Assembly (NCBI GenBank): GCA_041395245.1
Contig: JAWLAY010000007.1
Coordinates: 208,462 to 272,461 of the forward strand
Direction of reading: 5' to 3'
DNA: 64,000 bases
From: Aquimonas sp041395245
Lineage (GTDB): Bacteria > Pseudomonadota > Gammaproteobacteria > Xanthomonadales > Xanthomonadaceae
Position 1 is the first letter of the stretch; each line of letters starts with the position of its first letter. Of the stretch, positions 31,460-39,726 are shown piece after piece. The translations under genes and the position numbers were made by a program. The notes below the pieces were generated by a model. It was not told the DNA's origin. It saw only the letters and a program-made list of their open reading frames with translations, and did no database searches.

Positions 31460-31679
31460 GCTCTCCCCCTGAAGCAACAGCATCCACCACCCACCCAAGC
31501 GGTCAACGCAGCGCAAGAATGGATTGCGCTGTGTGACACGGAGCCCCCCAAGGCTCCGACGAAGACTGCGTTACGCTCGCGCCGGGGTCAAGATCACTTT
31601 CAGGGGCATGACAGGTTGGATGCAATTGCTACGCCACATAGCCAATTTCTTGCGTACGCTGGCGTGTGGTTTTGCCTGC

Positions 31680-32474
31680 TCAGGCACTTCTGCGGGCAAT
31701 GAGCTTCTTCATCTGCGTGAAATAGATCGTGGGAAAGTGGCGCTTCCACCACCATCGACGGCGTTCAGTGGCGGTCGGGATGATGAGAAACTCCCCCTTC
31801 GCTGCACTCGTCGCAATCGCCGACGCGATGTCGTCCGCACTTTGCTTGGCCTCGTCCATGAGTTTGGCGGCGGTTTTCAGCATGCGTGGCGTGCCGCGGA
31901 AACTGTCGAGCAGTCGCGTCTTGAAGAAAGCGGGACAGGCGACTGAAACGCGGATGCCCTGCGGTTCGAGCTCTGCGCGCAGCGACTCGCTGAACGCGAC
32001 GACCGCCGCTTTGGCAACGCCGTAACTGCCCAGCCCCGGTGCGCCTGCCAGACCGGCGAAGGAGGCGATATTGATGATCTGCCCGCTACGGCGCTTGAGC
32101 ATGTCCGGCGCAAAGCAGCGGCAGCCACGGACCAGTCCAAGCAGGTTGACGTCCAGCATCCACTGCCATTCGTCGAGGTCGGCTGCCAGCGTTGGGCCGC
32201 CGGATGCCACGCCGGCATTGTTGACCAGTAAGTCGACCGTGATGGACTGCGCCGCCAGCGTGTGGCGCAGCGCTTCCCACTCCGCCTCGCGCGTGATGTC
32301 GAGTGGCGCGACGATCACCTTGCCGCCCTTGGCAGTGATCCTCGCGCCGGTTTCTTCCGCGCGTTCGACGTTTACGTCGGCGACCACGACGAGCCAGCCA
32401 TGGCTGGCGTAGTGATCAGCAAAGGCGGCACCGAGTCCGCTGCCTGCGCCGGTGATGAGTACGGTCTTGGTCAT
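31680..32474 (-). CDS. Short-chain dehydrogenase/reductase
   Basis: A 264-residue classical SDR. It has the nucleotide-binding TGAGSGLG (TGxxxGxG), the NNAG motif at about residue 85, and the active-site Ser/Tyr/Lys in IINIASFAGLAGAPGLGSYG...K. The C-terminus is basic with WKRHFPTIYF, seen in SDRs annotated for lipid or ketone substrates. Cofactor and substrate are not determinable. Start MTKTVLITGAG at 32474. It is divergent from the orphan ParA gene. Confidence 0.88.
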   Translation of the reverse strand: MTKTVLITGAGSGLGAAFADHYASHGWLVVVADVNVERAEETGARITAKGGKVIVAPLDITREAEWEALRHTLAAQSITVDLLVNNAGVASGGPTLAADLDEWQWMLDVNLLGLVRGCRCFAPDMLKRRSGQIINIASFAGLAGAPGLGSYGVAKAAVVAFSESLRAELEPQGIRVSVACPAFFKTRLLDSFRGTPRMLKTAAKLMDEAKQSADDIASAIATSAAKGEFLIIPTATERRRWWWKRHFPTIYFTQMKKLIARRSA

Positions 32475-32641
32475 GGAGGCATTCCTGTAGCACGTTGCGC
32501 GGGTTGGCAAAGGCATACATGTTGCACGCGGATGGGCACCCGATGCGTATCCGCGTCGTCGCGCGCAACGCGTTGACCCCGCAGACGCATTCACTCTCGC
32601 GCGCTACATTGCGCCCTATCACCGAGACAGAGGCCATCAAC

Positions 32642-33397
32642 GTGATCGTGACCGTCAGCAACAACAAAGGGGGCGTGGGCAAGACCGCGCTGGCCGCGCA
32701 CCTGGTCTTTCGCGCGGCGGAACAGGGGCGCGTGCTGGCGATCGATCTCGATTCGCAGAGCAACCTCAGCGCCACCCTGATCGCACGCATCGACAAGCAT
32801 GGACGGGCATCGTCCGACGCGCTGTTTACCGAGATCGATGCGCCGCAGCCCATGCACACCGCCGACGCCGGAATCGATCTGTTGCCCGCCGCGGCAGGCT
32901 TGACCGGCGTTGATCGACAGAACCTTTCCTCTGGCTTCTCCGCGATGGGGCATATCAAGGCATTGGCTAAGCAGTACGACGTCGTGGTGATCGACACCCC
33001 GCCCGCATTGGGCTTGCGGCTGATGACGGCGCTGGCCTGTGCAGATCGTGTGCTGGTGCCACTGGTGCCCGAGTCCTACTCGGTAGACGGTGTGGCCACG
33101 GTGTTGTCGGAGATCGCCTCGATTGGCGAGAACCTCAATCCTGCCATGCGTCCTGCCGATTTCGTGATCAATCTGATGAACCCGCAGGCCAAGCAGCATC
33201 GGCGTATTGCCGAGCAGATTGCGAGCAACTTCAAAGTGGCCGAGCCTTGGTTGAGCCGCTCGGTCGCGGTGGCCGATGCCCTGGCCGAGCGCCGTCCTGT
33301 GTGGCGGAAGACGAGTTCGCGCAACGCAGCGACGCAGTGGCGGACGCTGTGCGAAACCTTGCTGCGTGACTACGGCGTATTGCCAACGCTGGACTGA
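32642..33397 (+). CDS. Orphan ParA-family ATPase
   Basis: A 251-residue ParA/Soj-like P-loop ATPase. The deviant Walker A is NNKGGVGKT at the N-terminus, then LAIDLDSQSNLS (Walker A' region) and VVIDTPPALGLRLMTAL (Walker B). The likely start is GTG at 32642, because the fold begins there. No parB, minD or chemotaxis partner is adjacent; the true soj/parB pair is at 38857-40535. Such orphans position cargo such as pili, chemoreceptors or plasmids, but the cargo here is unknown. Confidence 0.85.
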   Translation: MIVTVSNNKGGVGKTALAAHLVFRAAEQGRVLAIDLDSQSNLSATLIARIDKHGRASSDALFTEIDAPQPMHTADAGIDLLPAAAGLTGVDRQNLSSGFSAMGHIKALAKQYDVVVIDTPPALGLRLMTALACADRVLVPLVPESYSVDGVATVLSEIASIGENLNPAMRPADFVINLMNPQAKQHRRIAEQIASNFKVAEPWLSRSVAVADALAERRPVWRKTSSRNAATQWRTLCETLLRDYGVLPTLD

Positions 33398-34173
33398 GCC
33401 ATTTCGGCGAAAGGATCGTGCGGCGGCAGCGCGGTTTCCCATTCGAAGCGATGCAGGATGCGTTGCCACTCAGCATCGAGTGGCGCCGCAATAGCCATCC
33501 GTGTGCCCAGGGCAGGATGCTGGAAACTCAGGCGCCAGGCGTGCAGCAGCATGCGGTGTACGCCGAACTCGACGCGGAATAGCCGGTTGTGCCGACCCTC
33601 GCCGTGGCTGGTATCGCCAATAAGATGGTGCGAGATGTGCTTCAAATGGCGACGTAGTTGTCGATAGCGCCCTGTCTCCGGCTGTAGTGCCAGCAACGAA
33701 TAGCGCACGCTTTCGTAGCGTCCCAGCGCAATCGGCAGTTCGATGCTGGCCAGCCTTCGATAGTGCGTCAAGGCGGGCTTGGGCTGAGGCTTTCCCGGCG
33801 CATCCAGGGGATGATCGATACAGCCGCTGTCGTCGAGGCGCCCTCGTGCGACGGCCAGATAGGTCTTGCTTACCTCGCGCGACATGAACTGTTCGCCAAG
33901 CTGTCGCGCCATGGTCGCGTCGAAGGCGATCAGCAAGGCGCCGCTGGTCGCCCGATCCAGACGGTGAATCAGGTGGCAACGGCGACCGAGCTGTTCGCGC
34001 AGGCGATCCAGCAGAAAATCGGTTTCGTAGGCGGCCATTCCGCTGCGATGCGCCAGCAATCCAGCCGGTTTGTTGACCACTGCAAGGTGATCGTCCAGAT
34101 ACACCCACTGCAGCGGTGGATCACGCTCGGGCGGTGCGCTGTCGGGTACATCGGTATCGGGCAAGGGATTCAC
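33370..34173 (-). CDS. truC: RluA-type tRNA pseudouridine synthase (TruC-like)
   Basis: A 267-residue RluA-family pseudouridine synthase. It shows VYLDDHLAVVNKPAGLLAHR, the catalytic motif HLIHRLDRATSGALLIA with the nucleophilic Asp, KTYLAVARG, QPETGRYRQLRRHLKHISHH and HPALG. No S4 domain is present. The compact form and KPAGLLAHRS point to TruC, which modifies U65 of tRNA, though RluA-type relatives cannot be excluded. The 3' end overlaps the orphan ParA gene by 28 bases in a convergent arrangement. Confidence 0.85.
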   Translation of the reverse strand: MNPLPDTDVPDSAPPERDPPLQWVYLDDHLAVVNKPAGLLAHRSGMAAYETDFLLDRLREQLGRRCHLIHRLDRATSGALLIAFDATMARQLGEQFMSREVSKTYLAVARGRLDDSGCIDHPLDAPGKPQPKPALTHYRRLASIELPIALGRYESVRYSLLALQPETGRYRQLRRHLKHISHHLIGDTSHGEGRHNRLFRVEFGVHRMLLHAWRLSFQHPALGTRMAIAAPLDAEWQRILHRFEWETALPPHDPFAEMAQSSVGNTP

Positions 34174-34240
34174 GAGCGGGCGGCGGTAGGCGCGGGGCTC
34201 GCTATCATGCCCGTCCGACGACGACTACGCAGGACTTCGC

Positions 34241-35179
34241 ATGAACCCGATCACCGACATCGCCCAGTGGCTGACTTCCCTGCAGGATCGCCTCTGCAGT
34301 GCGCTGGAGCAGGCCGATGGTGGCGCACGATTCCACGAAGATGCCTGGACGCGCAGCGAAGGTGGTGGTGGCCGTACCCGAGTGCTGCGCGATGGCGCAG
34401 TGTTCGAGCAGGGCGGGGTGAACTTCTCCGAAGTCAGTGGTGATCGTCTGCCGTCCTCGGCCAGCAGTGGGCGACCGGAGTTGGCGGGCGCGGGCTTTCG
34501 AGCCATGGGGGTCTCGCTGGTCCTGCATCCGCGCAATCCCTATGTGCCGACCACGCACATGAACGTTCGCTACTTCCAGGCGATTCGTGATGGCGCGGTG
34601 GTGGCCTGGTGGTTTGGCGGCGGCTTCGACCTCACACCCTTCTATCCGTTTGATGAGGACATTCTGCATTGGCACCGCACAGCGAATGCGGCTTGCGCGG
34701 GCTTTGGCGCGCAGCGCTATGCCGCCCACAAGCAGTGGTGTGACGACTACTTCTTCCTGAAGCATCGGCAGGAAACCCGAGGTGTGGGCGGACTGTTCTT
34801 CGATGACCTGCATGCCGATGGCTTCGATGCCTGTTTCGCCTACACGCGTGCCGTGGGTGAGGCGTTCCTTCCCGCCTATCTGCCGATTGTAGAAAGACGA
34901 CGACAGATGACCTGGGGCGAGCGGGAGCGCGAGTTCCAACTGTATCGGCGCGGTCGCTATGTCGAGTTCAATCTGGTGTTCGACCGCGGCACGTTGTTTG
35001 GCTTGCAGTCCGGCGGACGAACGGAATCGATCCTGATGAGCCTGCCGCCGCGCGTGCGGTTCGAGTACGGCTACCAGCCCGTAGAGGGTTCAGCGGAGGC
35101 GCGTTTGGGCGACTACCTGCGCGCCCGCGATTGGCTGGGCGAATTGTCCGCGGTCGCCGAGCAACCGGACCGTCAATAA
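34241..35179 (+). CDS. hemF: Oxygen-dependent coproporphyrinogen III oxidase
   Basis: A 312-residue aerobic HemF that converts coproporphyrinogen III to protoporphyrinogen IX using oxygen. Marks are GFRAMGVSLVLHPRNPYVPT with THMNVRYF, WWFGGGFDLTPFYPF, HRQETRGVGGLFFDDL and YVEFNLVFDRGTLFGLQSGG. Length (about 300) is standard. An agga site precedes the ATG. The stop TAA is immediately followed by the A-tract of the facing sRNA terminator. Confidence 0.96.
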   Translation: MNPITDIAQWLTSLQDRLCSALEQADGGARFHEDAWTRSEGGGGRTRVLRDGAVFEQGGVNFSEVSGDRLPSSASSGRPELAGAGFRAMGVSLVLHPRNPYVPTTHMNVRYFQAIRDGAVVAWWFGGGFDLTPFYPFDEDILHWHRTANAACAGFGAQRYAAHKQWCDDYFFLKHRQETRGVGGLFFDDLHADGFDACFAYTRAVGEAFLPAYLPIVERRRQMTWGEREREFQLYRRGRYVEFNLVFDRGTLFGLQSGGRTESILMSLPPRVRFEYGYQPVEGSAEARLGDYLRARDWLGELSAVAEQPDRQ

Positions 35180-35310
35180 AAAAAACCCTGGTCACGAGGG
35201 GAGGCGTGACCAGGGTCGGTTTGACGAAGCGGCGTGGGGGAGACCGTTTCGTCGGACTCACTCTGGGGAGGGTTGAGTGAATCGGGTGGGCGTTGCGTCC
35301 ACCGCGAACA
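35178..35310 (-). ncRNA. Small RNA B with three C-rich hairpin loops (sX13-like)
   Basis: On the minus strand three hairpins follow each other. First, stem tcactc/gagtga (35258-35263/35275-35280) with loop aaccctcccca. Second, stem gacgaaacgg/ccgcttcgtc (35223-35232/35244-35253), one mismatch, loop tctcccccacg. Third, a perfect 12-bp stem (35185-35196/35205-35216), loop cctcccct, followed by eight U, that is, a Rho-independent terminator. Every loop presents CUCCCC, suited to pairing with Shine-Dalgarno-like sequences. The layout is that of Xanthomonas sX13 as I recall it. The 5' end is estimated; I found no convincing promoter. Confidence 0.75.
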
Positions 35311-35423
35311 GAGATGGCGTCGTGTGCGGCAAGTTCAAGCGTCTGAGCGGTTTCGTTCAGCTCTTGCTTAGCTGTGTGAGGTTCGGGTGATGCAGGCGGC
35401 GGTGCTGTCACCCTTGGCCAAAT

Positions 35424-35570
35424 AAAAAGCCCCGAGCGCCAATGGGGGAGGTGCGCTCGGGGCTTGGGGTTTGGAAGCGGATTGGGGAGATCGCTGCTTC
35501 CTTTGATCTGCGAGAGGGGGAGTTCGCAAATCTGGTGACCTTGCGTCACCGTGCTGCGCAGTCTACGGAT
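35424..35570 (-). ncRNA. Small RNA A with three C-rich hairpin loops (sX13-like)
   Basis: On the minus strand: hairpin 1 gatttgcga/tcgcagatc (35505-35513/35524-35532), loop actccccctc; hairpin 2 ggaagc/gcttcc with inner gat/atc (35473-35478/35496-35501), loop ctcccca; hairpin 3 a perfect 13-bp stem (35427-35439/35453-35465), loop acctcccccattg, then a UUUUUAUUU tail, a Rho-independent terminator. It lies about 95-120 bases past the polA stop and repeats the design of sRNA B. A TTGACA at 35603-35598 could be the -35 box, but the -10 is poor (TCAGAT at 18-base spacing), so the 5' end is uncertain. Confidence 0.75.
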
Positions 35571-35595
35571 GTGATCTGAAAACTACGTGACTGCG

Positions 35596-35616
35596 ACTGT
35601 CAAAGAGTTTGACAGT
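35596..35616. promoter_or_regulatory. Perfect 9-bp inverted repeat overlapping the putative -35 box of sRNA A
   Basis: actgtcaaa and tttgacagt flank a 3-base spacer. The repeat covers the TTGACA element proposed for sRNA A, so it could be an operator. It may instead be a 3' hairpin of the polA mRNA, which ends 46 bases away; no T-tract follows. Confidence 0.35.
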
Positions 35617-35661
35617 TCAGAATCAATTCACACCATCCGACTTTGGAGGTAAGTGGGCGAC

Positions 35662-38406
35662 TCAGTGCGCTTCATCCCAGTTGGCACCGACGCCGCAGTC
35701 CACGACCAGCGGTACCCGCAACGTGGCGGCATTCTGCATGCGCTGGCGGGCTTCGGCGATCAAGGTGTCGCAGAAGTCGGCGTCAACCTCAAACACCAGT
35801 TCGTCGTGCACCTGCATCAGCATGTGCGCCCGATCCTGCTGGGTCGCGAGCCAGGCGTGCAGGGTAAGCATGGCGCGTTTGATGATGTCGGCAGCACTGC
35901 CCTGCATGGGCGCATTGACGGCGGCACGCTCGGCACCGGCGCGCAGGCCCTGATTGCGGGCATGGATGTCGTTGAGATACAGGCGTCGCCCGAACACGGT
36001 CTCGACGTATCCCTGATCACGTGCCTGTTGCCGGACGCGCTCCATGTAGCCCTGTACGCCCGGATAGCGGGCGAAGTAGAGCGCGATGTAATCCTGTGCT
36101 TCGCCACGACCGATGCCCAACTGGCGCGCCAGTCCAAACGCGCTCATGCCGTACATGAGGCCGAAGTTGATCGCTTTGGCAGCGCGACGTTGCCCGCTGT
36201 CGACCTGATCCAGCGCGACGCCGAAGACTTCCGCAGCGGTGGCGCGATGAACGTCCTGGCCTCCTGCGAAGGCCGCCAGCAAGCCTGGGTCTTCCGAAAG
36301 ATGCGCCATGATGCGCAACTCGATCTGCGAGTAGTCGCAGGCCACGATGCGCCGTCCGGGTGGTGCGACAAAGGCGCGGCGGATGCGTCGACCGTCTTCG
36401 CTGCGAATCGGGATGTTCTGGAGATTCGGGTCGCTGGACGACAGGCGACCGGTCGCCGCGCCGGTCTGGTGGTAGCTGGTATGAACACGCCCGGTCTCCG
36501 GGTGAATCGCTTCCGGCAACTTCTCGGTATAGGTGCTGCGCAGTTTGGCGAGTCCGCGATAGTCCAGAATCAGGCGCGGCAGTTCATGCAGGTCGGCAAT
36601 GGCTTCGAGCGCTTCTTCGTTGGTGCTGGGCGCGCCGGTCGGTGTTTTCACCATGGCAGGCAGGTTCAGCTCGTCAAACAGCAAGGCGGCGAGTTGCTTG
36701 GGTGAGTCGAGACTGAAATGGCGGCCCGCCAGCTCGAAGGCGCGTTGCTGTGCGGCCAGCATGCGGCGACCCAAATCCTCGCTCTGGCGTTTGAGCTCGC
36801 TTGCGTCGATCAATACGCCCTTGGCCTCCATGGCGGTCAGCACCGGCACCAGCGGCATTTCAATATCGGTATAGACCTCGCACAAGGTCGGGTTCTGCTG
36901 CAGTAGAGGCCAAAGCGTCTGCTGCAAGCGCAGGGTGATGTCGGCGTCCTCGGCGGAATAGTCGCAGGCCGTCTGCACATCGACCTGAGAAAACGCAATC
37001 GACTTGGCGCCCTTGCCTGCTACCTGTTCGTAACTGATCGGCGAATAGCCGAGGTAGTGCCGCGCCAGCGAGTCCATGTCGTGCCGCGTGGCGGTCGAGT
37101 TCAGCACAAACGAAGCCAGCATGCTGTCGTGCTGCAAGCCCTGCACGTCGATGCCGTGCCGCCGCAGGACATGCAGGTCGTACTTGGCGTTTTGCGCCAA
37201 CTTTCCGATTGCCGGGTCCTGCAGAATCGGCCGTAGCGCGTCCAGCACTTCGTCGCGCGCAAGCTGCGCGGGCGCGCCGGGATAGTCGTGTGCCAGCGGG
37301 ATGTAGATGGCCTCGCCTGCGGCGATGGCAAATGACAGTCCAACCAGGTCGGCACGCATCGGATCGAGCCCGCTGGTTTCGGTGTCGAAACAAAGTAGCG
37401 AGGCCGTCGACATCCGCTCCAGCCATGGCTGCAGTGTGTCCCAGGCAGTGATCAGGTGATAGCTGCCCTTGGCTGGCGCATCGGTCGACACGGCCAGGGG
37501 GTTGCCTGCGTTGACAGGATGCAATGCCGGATTGCGTTTGGGCACGTCAGGGCTTGGACCGGGATTGCCTTCCATTTCACGCAAGGCGGCATTGAAGCCA
37601 TAGCGCTGGAACAGATTTTTCAGCGCCGCCGTGTCCCTCGGCTGCAGAATCAGATCTCGCGCGGTCCGATCCAGTTCGACATCCGTACGGATCGTGGTCA
37701 AGGTTCGGTTGAGCGGCAGGCGAGGCAGCGCGGCGCGGAGGTTCTCACCAATCTTGCCGCCGATCTGCGCGGCGTGGTCCATCACGCCCTGCAGGCTGCC
37801 GTACTCTGCCAGCCATTTGGCGGCGGTCTTCGGTCCGCATTTTTCGACACCGGGAATGTTGTCAACGCTGTCACCCATCAAGGCCAGATAGTCGATGATT
37901 TGGTCGGCGCGCACGCCGAACTTTTCGACCACGCCCGCTTCGTTCAGTGTGCTGCCGCTCATCGTGTTGACCAAGCGAATGCCCGGCCGCACCAGTTGGG
38001 CGAAATCCTTGTCGCTGGTCGAGACGGTGACGTCGATGCCTTGCGCCGCCGCTTGTATCGCCAGCGTCCCGATCACATCATCAGCTTCAACACCGGCCAC
38101 GCGCAGGATGGGAAAGCCCAGCGCCGCAACAATGGCCAGCATGGGCTCGATCTGGGCACGCAGATCATCAGGCATGGCCTCGCGATTGGCCTTGTACTGC
38201 GGATATAGCTCGTCGCGGAAGGTCGGCCCCGAGGCATCCATCACGAAGGCCGCGAATTCCGGCGCTTCCTTGAGGGTGGAACGCAACATGTTGACGACCC
38301 CGAACAGCGCGCCAGTGGGCTCGCCCGCCGAATTGCTCAACGGCGGCAAGGCATGGAACGCACGATAGAGATAGCTGGAGCCATCGATCAGGATCAGTCG
38401 GTTCAT
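35662..38406 (-). CDS. polA: DNA polymerase I
   Basis: A 914-residue family A polymerase. The N-terminal 5'-3' exonuclease domain (residues 1 to about 290) has LIDGSSYLYRAFHALPPL, DASGPTFRDELYPQYKANR and TSDKDFAQLV. The 3'-5' proofreading domain has CFDTETSGLDP and AEDADITLRL, with the acidic residues kept. The polymerase domain has DYSQIELRIMAHLSEDPGLL, RRAAKAINFGLMYGMSAFGL and MQVHDELVFEV. It acts in gap filling, Okazaki-fragment maturation and repair. Start MNRLILIDGSSYLYRAFHA at 38406. The sRNA genes lie downstream on the same strand, as Spot 42 does in E. coli. Confidence 0.97.
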   Translation of the reverse strand: MNRLILIDGSSYLYRAFHALPPLSNSAGEPTGALFGVVNMLRSTLKEAPEFAAFVMDASGPTFRDELYPQYKANREAMPDDLRAQIEPMLAIVAALGFPILRVAGVEADDVIGTLAIQAAAQGIDVTVSTSDKDFAQLVRPGIRLVNTMSGSTLNEAGVVEKFGVRADQIIDYLALMGDSVDNIPGVEKCGPKTAAKWLAEYGSLQGVMDHAAQIGGKIGENLRAALPRLPLNRTLTTIRTDVELDRTARDLILQPRDTAALKNLFQRYGFNAALREMEGNPGPSPDVPKRNPALHPVNAGNPLAVSTDAPAKGSYHLITAWDTLQPWLERMSTASLLCFDTETSGLDPMRADLVGLSFAIAAGEAIYIPLAHDYPGAPAQLARDEVLDALRPILQDPAIGKLAQNAKYDLHVLRRHGIDVQGLQHDSMLASFVLNSTATRHDMDSLARHYLGYSPISYEQVAGKGAKSIAFSQVDVQTACDYSAEDADITLRLQQTLWPLLQQNPTLCEVYTDIEMPLVPVLTAMEAKGVLIDASELKRQSEDLGRRMLAAQQRAFELAGRHFSLDSPKQLAALLFDELNLPAMVKTPTGAPSTNEEALEAIADLHELPRLILDYRGLAKLRSTYTEKLPEAIHPETGRVHTSYHQTGAATGRLSSSDPNLQNIPIRSEDGRRIRRAFVAPPGRRIVACDYSQIELRIMAHLSEDPGLLAAFAGGQDVHRATAAEVFGVALDQVDSGQRRAAKAINFGLMYGMSAFGLARQLGIGRGEAQDYIALYFARYPGVQGYMERVRQQARDQGYVETVFGRRLYLNDIHARNQGLRAGAERAAVNAPMQGSAADIIKRAMLTLHAWLATQQDRAHMLMQVHDELVFEVDADFCDTLIAEARQRMQNAATLRVPLVVDCGVGANWDEAH

Positions 38407-38477
38407 GCGGCATTGTAGTCTGCGTGCGTGGCTCGGCAGTATGCTGCGCAACCACTGGCTGGCATGGGAGAAGCGCG

Positions 38478-38822
38478 ATGAAACGAAGCTTGCTATGGGC
38501 GACACTGCTGTTTCCGGCTGCCGTGCTGCATGCCCAATCCGATACGGCGTCGGCCCCCGCGCCCGAGGAGGCGCCGTTACCACCCAAGGTTGAACTGACA
38601 CCACAACCCGAGGACGCGCCGGTGGTGTCGATCCGTCGGGATGAGTCGACTGGCGATGTGGTGGAGGAGTATCGCCAGAATGGGCGCATCTACATGGTCA
38701 AGGTCACGCCGCAGCGCGGCCCGTCCTATTCGCTCATCGACACCAATGGCGATGGCAAGTTGGACAAATCCGATGGCGAAGGTGTGCGTCCGGTCTACTG
38801 GACGATCTACGAGTGGGATTGA
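38478..38822 (+). CDS. DUF2782 family small secreted protein
   Basis: A 114-residue protein. The signal peptide MKRSLLWATLLFPAAVLHAQ is followed by a Pro/Glu-rich segment and a conserved C-terminal domain VVSIRRDESTGDVVEEYRQN, GRIYMVKVTPQRGPSYSLID and VRPVYWTIYEWD. This is the DUF2782 pattern, usually found next to polA in gammaproteobacteria, as here. Gagaag precedes the ATG. Function unknown. Confidence 0.88.
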   Translation: MKRSLLWATLLFPAAVLHAQSDTASAPAPEEAPLPPKVELTPQPEDAPVVSIRRDESTGDVVEEYRQNGRIYMVKVTPQRGPSYSLIDTNGDGKLDKSDGEGVRPVYWTIYEWD

Positions 38823-38856
38823 TCCAATGTGATGGCTGAAGAGCGTGCGCGGCGCC

Positions 38857-39726
38857 TCAGCGCCGCACGCGCTCCAGAATGCCTTCCAGTTCATCCAGGC
38901 TGAAATACTGCACGACGAGCTTGCCGCGTCCGCCACGACCGTGTTGGATCGCCACCTTTGCACTCAACAGTTCCGACAGTTCGCGTTCCAGCGATTGAAT
39001 GTCGGCGTCCGCCTTCTTTGCCGTCGGCGCGGGTGCGGTCTGGCCGCGTTGCAGGGCCTGCACGCGGCGTTCGATCTCGCGTACCGACCAGCTTTCGTCG
39101 GCGGCCTGGCGCGCCAGGTCGACCGCTTGATCGACGGGAAGGGTCAGCAGGGCGCGGGCATGGCCCATTTCGATCCGACGTGCTTCCACCAGGTTGCGAA
39201 TGGCTTCGGGCAGCTCCAGCAGGCGCAGCAGATTGCTGACGGCGGCGCGTGAGCGACCGACCGCCTCGGCGGTTTGCTGGTGGGTCAACTGGAACTCGTC
39301 GATCAGGCGTTGCAGGGCGAGCGCTTCTTCCAGCGGATTGAGGTCTTCGCGCTGGATGTTCTCGATCAGCGCCATGGCCAGCGCGGCATGATCATCGGTT
39401 TCGCGCACGACGCAGGGCACTTCGCGCAGCGAGGCCAACTGCGCGGCACGCCAGCGGCGCTCGCCCGCGATGATCTCGAAGCGATCGCGATTGATCGGAC
39501 GAACGATGATGGGCTGGATCAGTCCTTGAGCCCGAATCGAGTCGGCCAGCTCCGCCAGCCGCTCCTTGTCCATCGTGCTGCGTGGCTGATACTTGCCCGG
39601 TTGCAGTGACTCGATCGGCAGATCGCGGAGGCGCTCGCTTTCAGAATTTGAACTGGCGGGGGTCGTTGCGGAATTGCCGAGCAACGCATCCAGTCCACGT
39701 CCCAGTCCGCGCTTCTTGGTGCTCAT
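38857..39726 (-). CDS. parB: Chromosome-partitioning protein ParB
   Basis: A 289-residue ParB/Spo0J. The CTPase/DNA-binding box has LQPGKYQPRSTMDKERLAEL, QGLIQPIIVRP, AGERRWRAAQLASLREVPCV and ENIQREDLNPLEEA; a helix-turn-helix (THQQTAEAVGRSRAAVSNLL) and a C-terminal dimerisation domain follow. It loads at parS sites near the origin and works with the adjacent ParA. The soj stop overlaps its start by ATGA. I found no parS (tgtttcacgtgaaaca) in the window. Confidence 0.95.
   Translation of the reverse strand: MSTKKRGLGRGLDALLGNSATTPASSNSESERLRDLPIESLQPGKYQPRSTMDKERLAELADSIRAQGLIQPIIVRPINRDRFEIIAGERRWRAAQLASLREVPCVVRETDDHAALAMALIENIQREDLNPLEEALALQRLIDEFQLTHQQTAEAVGRSRAAVSNLLRLLELPEAIRNLVEARRIEMGHARALLTLPVDQAVDLARQAADESWSVREIERRVQALQRGQTAPAPTAKKADADIQSLERELSELLSAKVAIQHGRGGRGKLVVQYFSLDELEGILERVRR

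Noticed and set aside
34968..35549. A 193-codon minus-strand open frame across the hemF end and the gap
   Set aside because: It reads through two terminators and the sRNA hairpins and has no start signal or recognisable domain.
35178..35570. Plus-strand reading of the hairpins as a CsrB/RsmZ-like RNA, because the loops then show GGGGAG with a GGA core
   Set aside because: The U-tracts required for termination occur only on the minus strand, and one stem pairs better there. A GGA-loop decoy on the other strand remains a weak alternative.
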